DNA of 64,000 bases, from contig NZ_CP070969.1 in the NCBI RefSeq assembly GCF_017086365.1, forward strand, positions 4,030,001-4,094,000. Direction: 5' to 3'. The notes under the pieces were generated by a model, which worked only from the letters and a program-made list of their open reading frames with translations, did no database searches and was not told the origin of the DNA. This DNA is from Paenibacillus tianjinensis (lineage in GTDB: Bacteria > Bacillota > Bacilli > Paenibacillales > Paenibacillaceae). The position numbers and the translations under genes are program-made. This document shows, one piece after another, positions 52,179 to 60,641 of the stretch; position 1 is the first letter of the stretch, and every line of letters begins with the position of its first letter.

Positions 52179-52341
52179 AAAAAAGCAGCTCCTTCATGAT
52201 GTAATGTAACCATCATAACAAGAAGCGTAAGGGAATCTTAGCGGTAATTTGTGGTGACCTATTTATCCTTGGAGTATCTTATCATCAAAGATAGGTGTTA
52301 AATGTCTCTCAACGATACCACTTATGGATTTAAAATGCCAA

Positions 52342-53154
52342 TTATCTATAGCCCTGGTTTAATTTTTTAACTCTTTCGAGACTAAGTTCGGCGCTAACTT
52401 CGCCCGAAATTACTCGTTCAATAGTTCTGTTTAGCTCAAGTTCAATTGCACCGATCAACTGAAGTAGTTTTAAGGGACTATCCAAAATGAGTGGAACTTC
52501 TCCTAGAGATAGGGTATCAGTACTAAATACCACGTCGACATGATCCAGCAACAAGCTATCTTCATTCCATAGGTATATCTCACTCTTTTTAACCATATCA
52601 GAATACATTAATCTTAGCCTATATAGAATCAAGATACTTGATCTGAATTTAAAGTAAATAACTTCACCAAGTAATGGACGCTGTATCTCAAGATTATATA
52701 AAAAAGGTGTGGTATCTAGTCCATTTGGTACTACCCTTTCATCTAAAGATTTCAACCTCAACTTATCTTCTTCATGGAGTTTATTAATAATATTTAAATA
52801 CTCCTTTGGCAATAAAATCGTAAATAAGTTGATTAAAGGTGAAACGTATTTGCGAATGTCTAAATATTCTAACCAAACGTTCTGAATTGCTTCAATTCGT
52901 TTATTTTGTATGCTTTGACTTACCGAGTGATAGTGATCTAGGTTTTTTTGCTTCAGACTGTTCAATTGACTTATATTTGATTTTAACACTTCAATATTCT
53001 TTTGCGTCTCGTTAGATAACACCATTTTCTCTCTTTCAAAGTTCTGTTTAGTTTTTTCAATTTTGTGATCTAAGCGCCCTTTTAGTAAAACTCCGACAAC
53101 TCCAATAATGACTGCATTTACTGCGGTACTAGTTAATAATATGCTCCAGTCTAT
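52342..53154 (-). CDS. Membrane-anchored coiled-coil protein, apparent AUA start
   Basis: 270 residues if started at ATA 53154. After the double stop TGA-TAA the frame holds no ATG, GTG or TTG until residue 44, yet AAGGGGG stands seven bases before ATA and the extra residues form a clear membrane span (WSILLTSTAVNAVIIGVVGV) and a basic coil (GRLDHKIEKTKQNFEREK). This head is typical of Bacillales proteins with one N-terminal span and a cytosolic helical domain. Last gene of a three-gene operon with the GNAT and metallopeptidase genes. Confidence 0.6.
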   Translation of the reverse strand: MDWSILLTSTAVNAVIIGVVGVLLKGRLDHKIEKTKQNFEREKMVLSNETQKNIEVLKSNISQLNSLKQKNLDHYHSVSQSIQNKRIEAIQNVWLEYLDIRKYVSPLINLFTILLPKEYLNIINKLHEEDKLRLKSLDERVVPNGLDTTPFLYNLEIQRPLLGEVIYFKFRSSILILYRLRLMYSDMVKKSEIYLWNEDSLLLDHVDVVFSTDTLSLGEVPLILDSPLKLLQLIGAIELELNRTIERVISGEVSAELSLERVKKLNQGYR

Positions 53155-53199
53155 TTTGCTTCCCCCTTCGAAATAATTGAGATATGAATTTATCGTTTA

Positions 53200-53652
53200 T
53201 CAAAACTTCCATTCGAAAATCAAATACGTCTCAAGGTCCATACGTTCATTTGCCTTAAATTTTTCTAAATAAAGATACTTCAATTTATCAAAAAACTCAT
53301 TCTTATGTAATCTCCCAGTTATAAGTTTATACCCATCTAACTTGGCTTTATCAAGAAAAACTGACAATACTTTTGTCGCTATTCCATTGTCTCGATATTT
53401 TTCATCGATGTAAAAGTTACTGATATATATTGCATCAAGCCCATTAGTTATAATTGTTGGATCACTATCAGATTCAGATGGACGCGAAGAATTAGAGTAG
53501 GTTACTTTTAAATATCCTATATTTTCTTTGTGACCTTCTTCATCAATTTCAAATATTGTTATTGAGTGTGATTTATCAAAAAATTGGCATAGAACAGCCT
53601 TATCATTTAAAATTAAAATAGGAATCAATATTTCACCTTCCACATTCAACAT
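53200..53652 (-). CDS. GNAT-family N-acetyltransferase
   Basis: 150 residues with the GNAT core: an N-terminal strand pair, then YISNFYIDEKYRDNGIATKV, in which RDNGIA is the acetyl-CoA pyrophosphate loop (Q/RxxGxG/A), and a following helix DKAKLDGYKLITGRL. Substrate unknown. Start overlaps the metallopeptidase stop by 7 bases (ATGTTGA), so the two are co-translated. Confidence 0.7.
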   Translation of the reverse strand: MLNVEGEILIPILILNDKAVLCQFFDKSHSITIFEIDEEGHKENIGYLKVTYSNSSRPSESDSDPTIITNGLDAIYISNFYIDEKYRDNGIATKVLSVFLDKAKLDGYKLITGRLHKNEFFDKLKYLYLEKFKANERMDLETYLIFEWKF

Positions 53653-54368
53653 TGTGATTTTTCTGAGACTCCTTTTAGTTTGATTATCTCGTTTTCTATA
53701 TCAAAATTCCTTATTATTATATCGCCACTTCTTATTTGAATAAGATTTAAATCGTCCTTATACTTTTCGAGAGTACATATCATCTCATCAACAAATAAAT
53801 AAACATCGAGATATTTTAGTTTAATGTAAGATGGCTGCTTTGCAATTAGTTCTTGGAGATATGCTTCGGCCTCTATTTCACTCGTTAAATCTTTAAGTGT
53901 GTTATAAGCAAACAGTTCACAATCTACTTCGTGTGGTAAATCCATATAGGTGAAATTTTTATCGACGATTCCCATTGTGTTGTATAAGAAGTTACCACAT
54001 TTTGAAATACTGTCAGAAATACTTTCCTGATAATAATGTCTGAGTTCATGCGACAACATCCAAATAAGGGCATATCGATTTTCACTGGCTTTTCTAGATA
54101 ACCATACCAAAGTGCTGTAATTTCTAGAATTCATTATTTTTAACGGGAATTCCGGACTCAATTCTTCAATTCCATTTTTTAAGTTAAGATGAAGGCCATA
54201 TGAATCCCATGTCCCTCTATAGTAATCGGAATTGTAATCTTCAGAATCTATAATTACAGCGATTCCCTTTTCAGGAAGTTTAAATCTATTCAATACCAGT
54301 TCAATTAAATGTTTTTTGTCTAATCCTATATTATAACGATAGAATATTTCTGTATTCTTTAGAGTCAT
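53646..54368 (-). CDS. Zinc metallopeptidase-like protein (HExxH)
   Basis: 240 residues. The active-site helix reads IWMLSHELRHYYQ (HExxH). About 35 residues later LPHEVDCELFAYN supplies a plausible third ligand Glu, as in gluzincins of the ImmA/IrrE type. The N-terminal 100 residues are beta-rich. In a prophage such peptidases may cleave repressors, but the neighbours (GNAT, membrane coil) suggest a cargo or defence operon. GGAGAG before ATG 54368. Confidence 0.65.
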   Translation of the reverse strand: MTLKNTEIFYRYNIGLDKKHLIELVLNRFKLPEKGIAVIIDSEDYNSDYYRGTWDSYGLHLNLKNGIEELSPEFPLKIMNSRNYSTLVWLSRKASENRYALIWMLSHELRHYYQESISDSISKCGNFLYNTMGIVDKNFTYMDLPHEVDCELFAYNTLKDLTSEIEAEAYLQELIAKQPSYIKLKYLDVYLFVDEMICTLEKYKDDLNLIQIRSGDIIIRNFDIENEIIKLKGVSEKSQC

Positions 54369-54403
54369 CTAAACACTCTCCATGAAATAGTCCTTTCACA
54401 ACA

Positions 54404-54709
54404 TCATTCCTCTGTTAGACGAATGACTTTATTGTTGATGTTCATTTCACCAATTACCTCAACTTCACTAATACTCAAGCCTCGTCCTCCAAGCAATCTA
54501 CGCCCTGCTATGGCCTTCATATGGTATGTACTTCCCTCTATCAATCCCAACTCACAACGCTGCTTAGACTGCCATATATAACGTTGTTTTCCACATTCAA
54601 ATATATAAACGTAAATATCCGCTGGACACAAATACCTGTCAAAATAATCGTTTCCGTAATCCTCCTGAATAAATACACCGATGATGTCAGTCTTGTTGTC
54701 CACGATCAT
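54404..54709 (-). CDS. Hypothetical phage protein, 101 aa
   Basis: Start ATG 54709 is six bases after AAGG. Beta-rich with four cysteines and a Gly-rich turn (AGRRLLGGRGLSISEVEV). Precedes the metallopeptidase gene by 35 bases and may be in its operon. Not recognised. Confidence 0.5.
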   Translation of the reverse strand: MIVDNKTDIIGVFIQEDYGNDYFDRYLCPADIYVYIFECGKQRYIWQSKQRCELGLIEGSTYHMKAIAGRRLLGGRGLSISEVEVIGEMNINNKVIRLTEE

Positions 54710-54724
54710 CACCATCCTTATTAT

Positions 54725-54907
54725 TTAATTCAGTTCCGAAAGCTTAGAAATTTCATTCAATCTATCTGCATATTCTTTATTTTGCTTAATCATTTTTTCA
54801 AGCTCATCGAGTAACAACGGAGCTTTAGTATTAGTTACTACTGCTTTTGCTAAACCACCGTTGCAAACAAGTTTCAAATCACTTATCAAACCTTTTATCA
54901 TTTCCAT
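54725..54907 (-). CDS. Hypothetical phage protein, 60 aa
   Basis: AGAGGAG twelve bases before ATG 54907. Small amphipathic-helix protein ending ISKLSELN. Followed closely by the 101-aa gene. Confidence 0.5.
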   Translation of the reverse strand: MEMIKGLISDLKLVCNGGLAKAVVTNTKAPLLLDELEKMIKQNKEYADRLNEISKLSELN

Positions 54908-54930
54908 GTAGATATCATCTCCTCTGTTCT

Positions 54931-55026
54931 TTAAGACATGATCTGAAGGGGGAACTTTTTCATATTGTTATTGTCCAAGACATAATCACGAATATCAATA
55001 TTGAATTTTAAATCAAGATCAAACAC
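54931..55026 (-). CDS. Possible 31-aa peptide (GTG start)
   Basis: GTG 55026 with a modest TAGGT site seven bases upstream; encodes an acidic peptide MFDLDLKFNIDIRDYVLDNN then NMKKFPLQIMS. Weak evidence. Confidence 0.3.
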   Translation of the reverse strand: MFDLDLKFNIDIRDYVLDNNNMKKFPLQIMS

Positions 55027-55058
55027 ATCAACCTACTTTCGCAAATAATTTCTATTTT

Positions 55059-55652
55059 TTATTGTTTTTCATATAACTTACCTAAAAATTGATTTTGTAT
55101 ATTAGTCTGCATAGCATTCAATTGATCTACTGTTTCATACACATAACCTAATAGCTTTTCTTCCTTATCCATAATTTCTTGATCGGTATGCCCAACGTCA
55201 ATTGTATACCATTTTTTAATATCACATAAACTTGATGAAATTAAACAACCCAATACATAAACTGATTCTACATCACTATCATATTGATCCAGTATTATTT
55301 TTCTTTGATAGAATCGTGTCTGTAAAATCATGAGTGCCTCGTCTATCAATTTAATACACCCATTAATGTGATAAATGAATTCGGTTAATGAGGCTTCATT
55401 ATTAATTTCGTCCCTCAGATGATTTAATGAGAAATAATATCCACAACTGTGTCTCAAAGAAGAAATTGCTTCGATCATTTCGTCAGATGCTTTTAAATTC
55501 AAGTCTCTTTTAAACTTTTCCTCATCATTCTGTCTACTCTTTTTTTGTGATCTATTAACATTAAAGATTACGAATATTAGTGTCATAGCCGTAATTAATG
55601 GAGAAACAATTTGAGCATATTGTTGCAGATTATCAATTACATTGGCAGGCAT
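55059..55652 (-). CDS. Membrane-anchored helical protein, 197 aa
   Basis: AAGGAG nine bases before ATG 55652. Residues 17-33 (PLITAMTLIFVIFNVN) are a membrane span; the rest is a cytosolic helical domain with repeated aromatic and charged positions. The layout resembles that of the 52342 gene. Not recognised. Confidence 0.6.
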   Translation of the reverse strand: MPANVIDNLQQYAQIVSPLITAMTLIFVIFNVNRSQKKSRQNDEEKFKRDLNLKASDEMIEAISSLRHSCGYYFSLNHLRDEINNEASLTEFIYHINGCIKLIDEALMILQTRFYQRKIILDQYDSDVESVYVLGCLISSSLCDIKKWYTIDVGHTDQEIMDKEEKLLGYVYETVDQLNAMQTNIQNQFLGKLYEKQ

Positions 55653-55691
55653 AACAATTCTCCTTCAAGTTTCTAAAATGAAACAAAATTA

Positions 55692-55787
55692 TTAAACCGC
55701 TCCATTAATAATTTTGAACGTCCACAACAAGCCTATGAATAAAATACACAGAGAAATCTTTAGGATATCTCTTTTTTCAAGTAACAT
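55692..55787 (-). CDS. 31-aa single-span membrane peptide
   Basis: ATG 55787 follows AAGGTGATC. Product: MLLEKRDILKISLCILFIGL then LWTFKIINGAV, one span with a charged head. Lies upstream of the membrane helical protein. Too short for family assignment; a holin-like or regulatory peptide cannot be excluded. Confidence 0.55.
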   Translation of the reverse strand: MLLEKRDILKISLCILFIGLLWTFKIINGAV

Positions 55788-55915
55788 TCGATCACCTTCC
55801 AATTTAATAATATAGGGAGATTATACCATATAGTCTTTTGCAAATGGCAAACATAAGTATTGTAATCCCGCTTTATAAACAAACATAATTTTATTTGATT
55901 ATTTAGTTTTTTTAT

Positions 55916-55927
55916 ATTATATTTATT
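55916..55927 (-). promoter_or_regulatory. Promoter-like motif in the integrase upstream region
   Basis: AATAAATATAAT on the minus strand, 129 bases before the 31-aa peptide and also just before the plus-strand integrase RBS. Confidence 0.35.
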
Positions 55928-55951
55928 AATAAAGAAAGGAGTTCCCTAAAC

Positions 55952-57076
55952 ATGCCAATCTACGAATACATTAAAAAAGGAAAAGTTCATTACAAGTATG
56001 CTTTTGAGGTCAAAGATACAAACGGAAAACGCAAAACAATAAAAGAAAGTGGATTCACAAAAAAGACCGAGTGCAAAATAGCCGAAGCGCTTGCACGTAC
56101 AGAATGGGAAAAGGGAAATCACATCAACCCATCTGCAATAACTTTCGGGGATTACATAACGGAGTGGTTGAAAAACAAAAAAGATATTGGGGTAAAAACA
56201 CGTCATACTAACGTGGGGCATATAAATAATCATATCCTCCCCGCTATTGGACATATTCCCTTGCAGAAATTAACTTATGAAGATATCGAATATTTAATTC
56301 AAGAAATGCAGAAAAAAGTTCTTCCAAACGGCAAAAATCTTGCTGAAGGTACGATAAGAAAGGTTTTTAATCTTGTGCAAACTTCATTAAGGGCTGCTGT
56401 TAAGCGAGAACTTATAATGAGAAACCCTATCGATAAACTGGATAAAGGTTCTAAGCCTAAAGCGGGTAAACCAAAGTATGACTATTGGTCTGTTGAAGAA
56501 GTGAATGAATTTTTAAGTAATTTAAAACACAGATTAAAAATCCTTTTTATCCTGGCTATTTATACAGGTATGCGTCGAGGTGAAATACTTGCACTCAAAT
56601 GGAAAGATATTAACTTTAAAACGCGACAAATCAGAATTGCAAAAGCGAAAACCGATGCTGGAGAAAGATCGATAACAACATCTAAATTTGTTATAGGGGC
56701 ATTGACCGATCATTTCAATCAAGTATTAGCGGAAAAGAGTAAATATAATGAAAGTTATATAGATAACAATTATATAATTTGCGATGAATTAGGACACTCA
56801 TTAAGTACCAGTAATTTCCATAAGTTTTGGACGAGAAAACTTGAAGCCACTGGTGTAAGAAAAATCAGATTCCATGATTTAAGACATACATGTGCTTCAC
56901 TTATGTTCAGTGCTGGCGTACACCCAAAAGTTGTACAAGAAATGTTGGGTCACTCATCTATAAAAGTAACATTAGATATGTATAGTCATATGATGCCAAA
57001 TATGCAAGCAGATGCAGCCACAGCAATGGAGAATTTACTGAGTCAAACTGAGGACAATCCACCAGAAAAAGAATAA
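55952..57076 (+). CDS. Prophage tyrosine integrase
   Basis: 374 residues. N-terminal arm-binding domain (YEYIKKGKVHYKYAFEV, GKRKTIKESGFTKKTE), a core-binding SAM-like domain (TFGDYITEWLKNKKD), and the catalytic domain with IYTGMRRGEILALKW (Arg), a Lys-bearing hairpin, FHDLRHTCASLM (HxxR), EMLGHSSIKVTLDMYSHM (His and Tyr nucleophile). AAAGGAG upstream; the gene ends 106 bases before attR and is closed by a strong terminator. Confidence 0.95.
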   Translation: MPIYEYIKKGKVHYKYAFEVKDTNGKRKTIKESGFTKKTECKIAEALARTEWEKGNHINPSAITFGDYITEWLKNKKDIGVKTRHTNVGHINNHILPAIGHIPLQKLTYEDIEYLIQEMQKKVLPNGKNLAEGTIRKVFNLVQTSLRAAVKRELIMRNPIDKLDKGSKPKAGKPKYDYWSVEEVNEFLSNLKHRLKILFILAIYTGMRRGEILALKWKDINFKTRQIRIAKAKTDAGERSITTSKFVIGALTDHFNQVLAEKSKYNESYIDNNYIICDELGHSLSTSNFHKFWTRKLEATGVRKIRFHDLRHTCASLMFSAGVHPKVVQEMLGHSSIKVTLDMYSHMMPNMQADAATAMENLLSQTEDNPPEKE

Positions 57077-57118
57077 ATAAAACCTACCGTTTTCCTACCG
57101 TTTTTGAAATCAATAAAT

Positions 57119-57172
57119 AAATAGAAGCTAAGAACCCTTATAGAATAATGGTTCTTAGCTTCTATTTATTTT
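57119..57172 (+). terminator. Integrase terminator
   Basis: AAATAGAAGCTAAGAACC and its exact complement form an 18-bp stem around a 13-base loop; followed by ATTTTG. Confidence 0.85.
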
Positions 57173-57182
57173 GTAAGTCCTT

Positions 57183-57197
57183 CCTGCCCTGAAGGAT
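57183..57197. other. attR core of the prophage
   Basis: Second copy of CCTGCCCTGAAGGAT, with phage DNA to the left and the host's original upstream region of the rib leader to the right. The complement reads ATCCTTCAGGGCAGG, an FMN aptamer 5' end without its remainder. Confidence 0.85.
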
Positions 57198-57257
57198 CAA
57201 ACCAATATGAAATTAATAATCGACTTACTGACTAAAATAAAGTTAGCACTATACGCT
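57198..57257. other. Displaced native upstream region of the rib leader
   Basis: Before integration this 60-base stretch, between the mscL terminator and the riboswitch, would have held the ribD promoter. Its left part resembles phage DNA at 7424-7467 (36 of 44 bases) near the phage terminator. Confidence 0.5.
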
Positions 57258-57291
57258 AAAAAAAGCAAGCGTATCATTTACGCCTGCTTCA
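57258..57291 (-). terminator. mscL terminator
   Basis: GCAGGCGTA and TACGCTTGC pair imperfectly, followed by seven T on the minus strand. Confidence 0.75.
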
Positions 57292-57339
57292 TTCTTAGCT
57301 TGTCCATATTGGTTCGGAACGCAGATATGTAACGAGCCT

Positions 57340-57735
57340 CTATACTTCCCCCTGCTTGCCCGTTCTCAGCAAATCACGGATTTCCGTCAGCAGAACAATT
57401 TCCGGATCAGGGACAGGCGTCTCTACTACCTCGACTTTAACAGCTTCCTTGCGTTTAAATCGGTTCGCCACCTTGATTACCATAAAGATCGAGAAGGAAA
57501 TAATGAAGAAGTCAATCACACTCTGCAGGAATACACCGTATTTGACTGTTGCATCCAAATAAGTAAATGTTAGATTTTCCAGGTTCTTCCCGCCGCTAAT
57601 CAAGCCCATCAGCGGCATGATGATGTCTGCCACAAGTGATGAGACAATTTTGCCGAATGCAGCTCCAATGACTACTGCAACGGCCAGGTCGAGCACATTG
57701 CCCTTCATGGCAAAGCTTTTAAATTCTTTCCACAT
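57340..57735 (-). CDS. mscL: Large-conductance mechanosensitive channel
   Basis: 131 residues, normal for MscL. N-terminus [22 protein letters not shown] is the amphipathic helix and TM1 start with the constriction region [12 protein letters not shown], then [13 protein letters not shown] periplasmic loop precedes TM2 ([17 protein letters not shown]), and a C-terminal helix ([13 protein letters not shown]) follows. Emergency release valve for hypo-osmotic shock. GGAGG at seven bases. Confidence 0.96.
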   Translation of the reverse strand: MWKEFKSFAMKGNVLDLAVAVVIGAAFGKIVSSLVADIIMPLMGLISGGKNLENLTFTYLDATVKYGVFLQSVIDFFIISFSIFMVIKVANRFKRKEAVKVEVVETPVPDPEIVLLTEIRDLLRTGKQGEV

Positions 57736-57823
57736 GTCGTTCCCTCCAATAGTTGAATTTTAAGTTATTATAGCATCAGCACTGTGAAAGACCAATGAAT
57801 TCTTGGTTGAAGCCTGCTCTCTT

Positions 57824-59032
57824 TTAATTATGCAGCTCCCGGTATGTATCCTCGATGAATTTCCTGTGTACAGAAGGCGGATAATGCTGCACCCGTTCGA
57901 ATGCAATCTGTGCTTGCTGGCGCGCCTCTTCCATCTTCCCTTGTCTGGCATAGATTCTGGCTTTATAGGCATACGAGGTGAACACACTGGCCCGGTCCAG
58001 CGGATGGTAGGCGTGATCCGGCAGCGTAACCTTTGACAACACCGCAAGCGCTTCCTCATCCCTTCCCAGATGATAGAGTGCAGCTCCGGTCACAAGGCAA
58101 CCGCTGGATGCATATATGCTTTCCCTAGCCTGAAACTTCTGTCCCATTCGTAACGCATCCTCGTACCTCCCCTCCGCGTTAGCCTGTCTGATCTCAGCCA
58201 ATTCAAGAAGCTGTACCGACAGCTCATCCTCGGTAAACTGCACAAACAGCCGCGCCTTATTCAAGTATGTTTTTGCTTCCTCCAGCTTCCCCGACATTTG
58301 GGCAAGATTGGACAACACGCGGTATAAATGATCTGTTAAATAATACACTCCTTCTTCGCGTGAGAGGGCAACAGCCGCCAGTGCGGCTTCCCGGCTCCCT
58401 TCGTAATCACCCAGAGCAGATAAAGAAACGCTCTCTGCATAATGTAGGTCGAGCTCGAAGAGAAAATCATTGCCGACTTTTTTGCTGGTATACTCCTCTC
58501 TGACCCGGAGTATCAGTTCCAGGCTCTCCTGGTACCGGCTTTGGGTGAACATGAGAGCATAGGCCAGATACTGTACTTTGGCACTCTCCACAAATAAGCC
58601 GAACCGCTCGTATATTTCAACTGCCCTGGTGATCGCATCAATCCCTCCGTCTGTCCCTGTATAAAAACAGGCATTTACATAGAACTCCATCAGACGCGCT
58701 GCATCCACGGTCATCGGAAGCTTCCCGTCCATAAGAGGCTTTACTGCAAAAATAATCGACTGGTAGTTTTTTTGCTTGAACTTAGCTTCGATGTCGCGGA
58801 CCATGCGGGCCAGGTCTAGACTCGTGCCGTCTTCCAGGAAATAACCCGCATCTACGCCAAGCCGCTTAGCTAATATTTGCAGACTCCGCATGGAAGGCAG
58901 TGCACGGCCATTTTCAATTTGGCTGAGCATACTTTTGGTCATAGCCTCTCCGGCCAGCTCGCTCTGGGTAAGCCGCTTTGCCTTGCGGAGCTGTTTGATT
59001 TTTTCTCCGATCATCTGTTGGGTTGTTGTCAT
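57824..59032 (-). CDS. HTH-TPR transcriptional regulator (quorum-sensing RRNPP-like layout)
   Basis: 402 residues from ATG 59032 (AAGGATG upstream). N-terminal Xre HTH (IGEKIKQLRKAKRLTQSELA, TKSMLSQIENGRALPSMRS), followed by TPR-like helical repeats over 300 residues (YLAYALMFTQSRYQESLELI, ALGDYEGSREAALAAVAL, AYKARIYARQGKMEEARQQA). Regulators of this layout often bind peptides; no peptide gene was seen adjacent. It is divergent from the MFS gene across a long inverted repeat that is a likely operator. Confidence 0.8.
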   Translation of the reverse strand: MTTTQQMIGEKIKQLRKAKRLTQSELAGEAMTKSMLSQIENGRALPSMRSLQILAKRLGVDAGYFLEDGTSLDLARMVRDIEAKFKQKNYQSIIFAVKPLMDGKLPMTVDAARLMEFYVNACFYTGTDGGIDAITRAVEIYERFGLFVESAKVQYLAYALMFTQSRYQESLELILRVREEYTSKKVGNDFLFELDLHYAESVSLSALGDYEGSREAALAAVALSREEGVYYLTDHLYRVLSNLAQMSGKLEEAKTYLNKARLFVQFTEDELSVQLLELAEIRQANAEGRYEDALRMGQKFQARESIYASSGCLVTGAALYHLGRDEEALAVLSKVTLPDHAYHPLDRASVFTSYAYKARIYARQGKMEEARQQAQIAFERVQHYPPSVHRKFIEDTYRELHN

Positions 59033-59095
59033 AGGGTGGCCCATCCTTCTATCCGTCTTGATCTCAGTATAGCTTATTATAGAGAGCGAGAAACA

Positions 59096-59170
59096 AAGTT
59101 AAATTAAATTAAACTTATTGTTGCGATTTCATGGAATTGAGCATATTATAAGTTTAATATAATTTAACTT
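59096..59170. promoter_or_regulatory. 23-bp inverted repeat, candidate operator
   Basis: AAGTTAAATTAAATTAAACTTAT (59096-59118) and its near-perfect inverse at 59148-59170 (22 of 23 bases), 29 bases apart, between the divergent regulator and MFS genes. Confidence 0.75.
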
Positions 59171-59188
59171 TATAAAGAGGTGGATGGT

Positions 59189-60529
59189 TTGAAAACGAAA
59201 AAAGGATATTTCGCCACTCCAAGCAGCCGTAATATGCTCCTGTTCTTTACCGGCAAGCTCGCTTCGATTCTAGGCTCCGGAATGTATACCTTTGTGGTGG
59301 GATTGTATATTCTGAAACTTACAGGCTCGGGAAGCAGCTTTGCCGTTACCATGATCTGCGGAATGCTGCCGCGGATTGTGCTTGCGCCCTTCGCCGGTGT
59401 GATGGCAGACCGGATGAACCGCCGCCGGTTGCTCATATACTCAGACCTTGCGGCCGTCCTGACTCTGCTGCTAGCCTTTCTGGCGGTCTCCCTGGGTGGA
59501 GTTATGCTGCTGCCCATCTATACCTCTCTGGTTCTGCTGTCCGTATGCTCCACCTTCTATGGAATCTCCGTCTCCTCCTCCCTGCTCCAGCTCGTCGATT
59601 CTCAGTATATCCAGCGCGCCGGCTCTCTCAACCAGATGGCTGGCTCCATTGGCAATCTGCTTGCACCTGTTCTTGGGGGCATGCTGTATGCTATCGTCCC
59701 ATTCAAGCTCTTTATGCTGCTGAATGCGGCAGGTTTCACCATTTCTACCCTGATGAGCTGCGGACTCAGGTTCAAACGAGACCCGGAGCTAACGGAATCC
59801 GGCCGATCTGCAGATCCTGCTACCCAAAGCCATGCCGGGCGGGATCTATCGAATATGCTGGCAGAACTGCGCAGCAGTCTTACCGGCGGTATCTCTTATG
59901 TGTTTAAGCAACCAGTAATCCGGGCTGTCCTTATTATCGTGTTCTGGGTCAACTTTTTCGTGGTATCGCTGAACGTCGTGCTACCCTTTGTGGCTGTGGA
60001 GAATCTGTCCCTCTCATCCGGCCAGTACGGGACCCTGAATGCCATGCTGGCTGCAGGTATGCTGGTCATGTCCCTTCTGCTGAGCGTCCGCCGCCAAAGC
60101 AGCAGCCCGGCTCGCTCCCTGATCCGGGGGCTGGCGTCACTCGGTCTGCTGTTTATAGCTATGGCGCTGCCGCTGATATTCTCCTTCAGTACCGGCTCCG
60201 CCTTCATGTTCCTGCTTGTGCTGATGTTTCTGATCGGCAGTACGGTCATGAATATTAACATCCCTATTCAAGTGTATTTGCAGCAGACGGTGGAAGCGGA
60301 TTACCGCGGAAGGGTGTTTGCTGTTGTTGAGACTGCATCGGGGGCAATTGCACCGGCAGGAATGATCCTGTATGGACTGCTCGTGGACCTGCTTCCAGCT
60401 GCGTTTCTCCTAACGGCCTCAGGATTGGCAATTTTGCTCGTCACTTTGCTTGGACGAAGAGGCCTAAAGAGCGGCAGTGAGCTGGAAGCCCATCAGAACC
60501 GGGAAGCCGAGGTACAGGTTCATGCCTGA
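59189..60529 (+). CDS. MFS efflux transporter
   Basis: 446 residues from TTG 59189 (GAGGTGG five bases upstream; the GTG at 59180 overlaps the RBS). Twelve predicted spans. The loop between TM2 and TM3 reads GVMADRMNRRRLLIYSD (MFS signature), and QVYLQQTVEADYRGRVFAV in the second half is the MFS_3 hallmark (macrolide/enterochelin exporter group). Substrate unknown; control by the neighbouring HTH-TPR protein is likely. Confidence 0.85.
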   Translation: MKTKKGYFATPSSRNMLLFFTGKLASILGSGMYTFVVGLYILKLTGSGSSFAVTMICGMLPRIVLAPFAGVMADRMNRRRLLIYSDLAAVLTLLLAFLAVSLGGVMLLPIYTSLVLLSVCSTFYGISVSSSLLQLVDSQYIQRAGSLNQMAGSIGNLLAPVLGGMLYAIVPFKLFMLLNAAGFTISTLMSCGLRFKRDPELTESGRSADPATQSHAGRDLSNMLAELRSSLTGGISYVFKQPVIRAVLIIVFWVNFFVVSLNVVLPFVAVENLSLSSGQYGTLNAMLAAGMLVMSLLLSVRRQSSSPARSLIRGLASLGLLFIAMALPLIFSFSTGSAFMFLLVLMFLIGSTVMNINIPIQVYLQQTVEADYRGRVFAVVETASGAIAPAGMILYGLLVDLLPAAFLLTASGLAILLVTLLGRRGLKSGSELEAHQNREAEVQVHA

Positions 60530-60562
60530 GCGGCAACTGCCGTTTGTTAAGAAAAAGATAAC

Positions 60563-60599
60563 AAAAATAGCACGCGGCAATATTCTGCCGCGTGCTATT
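60563..60599. terminator. Bidirectional terminator between convergent genes
   Basis: AATAGCACGCGGCA and TGCCGCGTGCTATT form a 14-bp GC-rich stem with A and T tracts at the flanks, between the MFS and surface-protein genes. Confidence 0.85.
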
Positions 60600-60641
60600 G
60601 GATTTGCTGATCATGAAGTCAGCTGAATGTCTTGCCGGGTT

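Larger units (their letters stand above)
7191..57197. mobile_element. SPbeta-like prophage integrated at the ribD leader
   Basis: About 50 kb of AT-rich DNA between 15-bp direct repeats, with an excisionase-like gene at the left end and a tyrosine integrase at the right end. It carries terminase, portal, capsid, tail and tape-measure genes plus a YonO-like RNA polymerase, in SPbeta-like order. The host genes on both sides are GC-richer and read normally. Missing lysis and baseplate functions leave its viability open. Confidence 0.95.

Noticed and set aside
55946..56254. 102-codon minus-strand frame
   Set aside because: Entirely inside the integrase gene on the other strand.
7191..57197. Arbitrium (AimR/AimP) communication genes
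   Set aside because: No AimR-sized TPR protein with a following small peptide gene was found; the only TPR regulator (57824) is in host DNA.
7436..57250. AAAGTTAGCAC as an alternative att core
   Set aside because: Only 11 bp and within a diverged similarity; the 15-bp CCTGCCCTGAAGGAT repeat is longer and explains the riboswitch junction.
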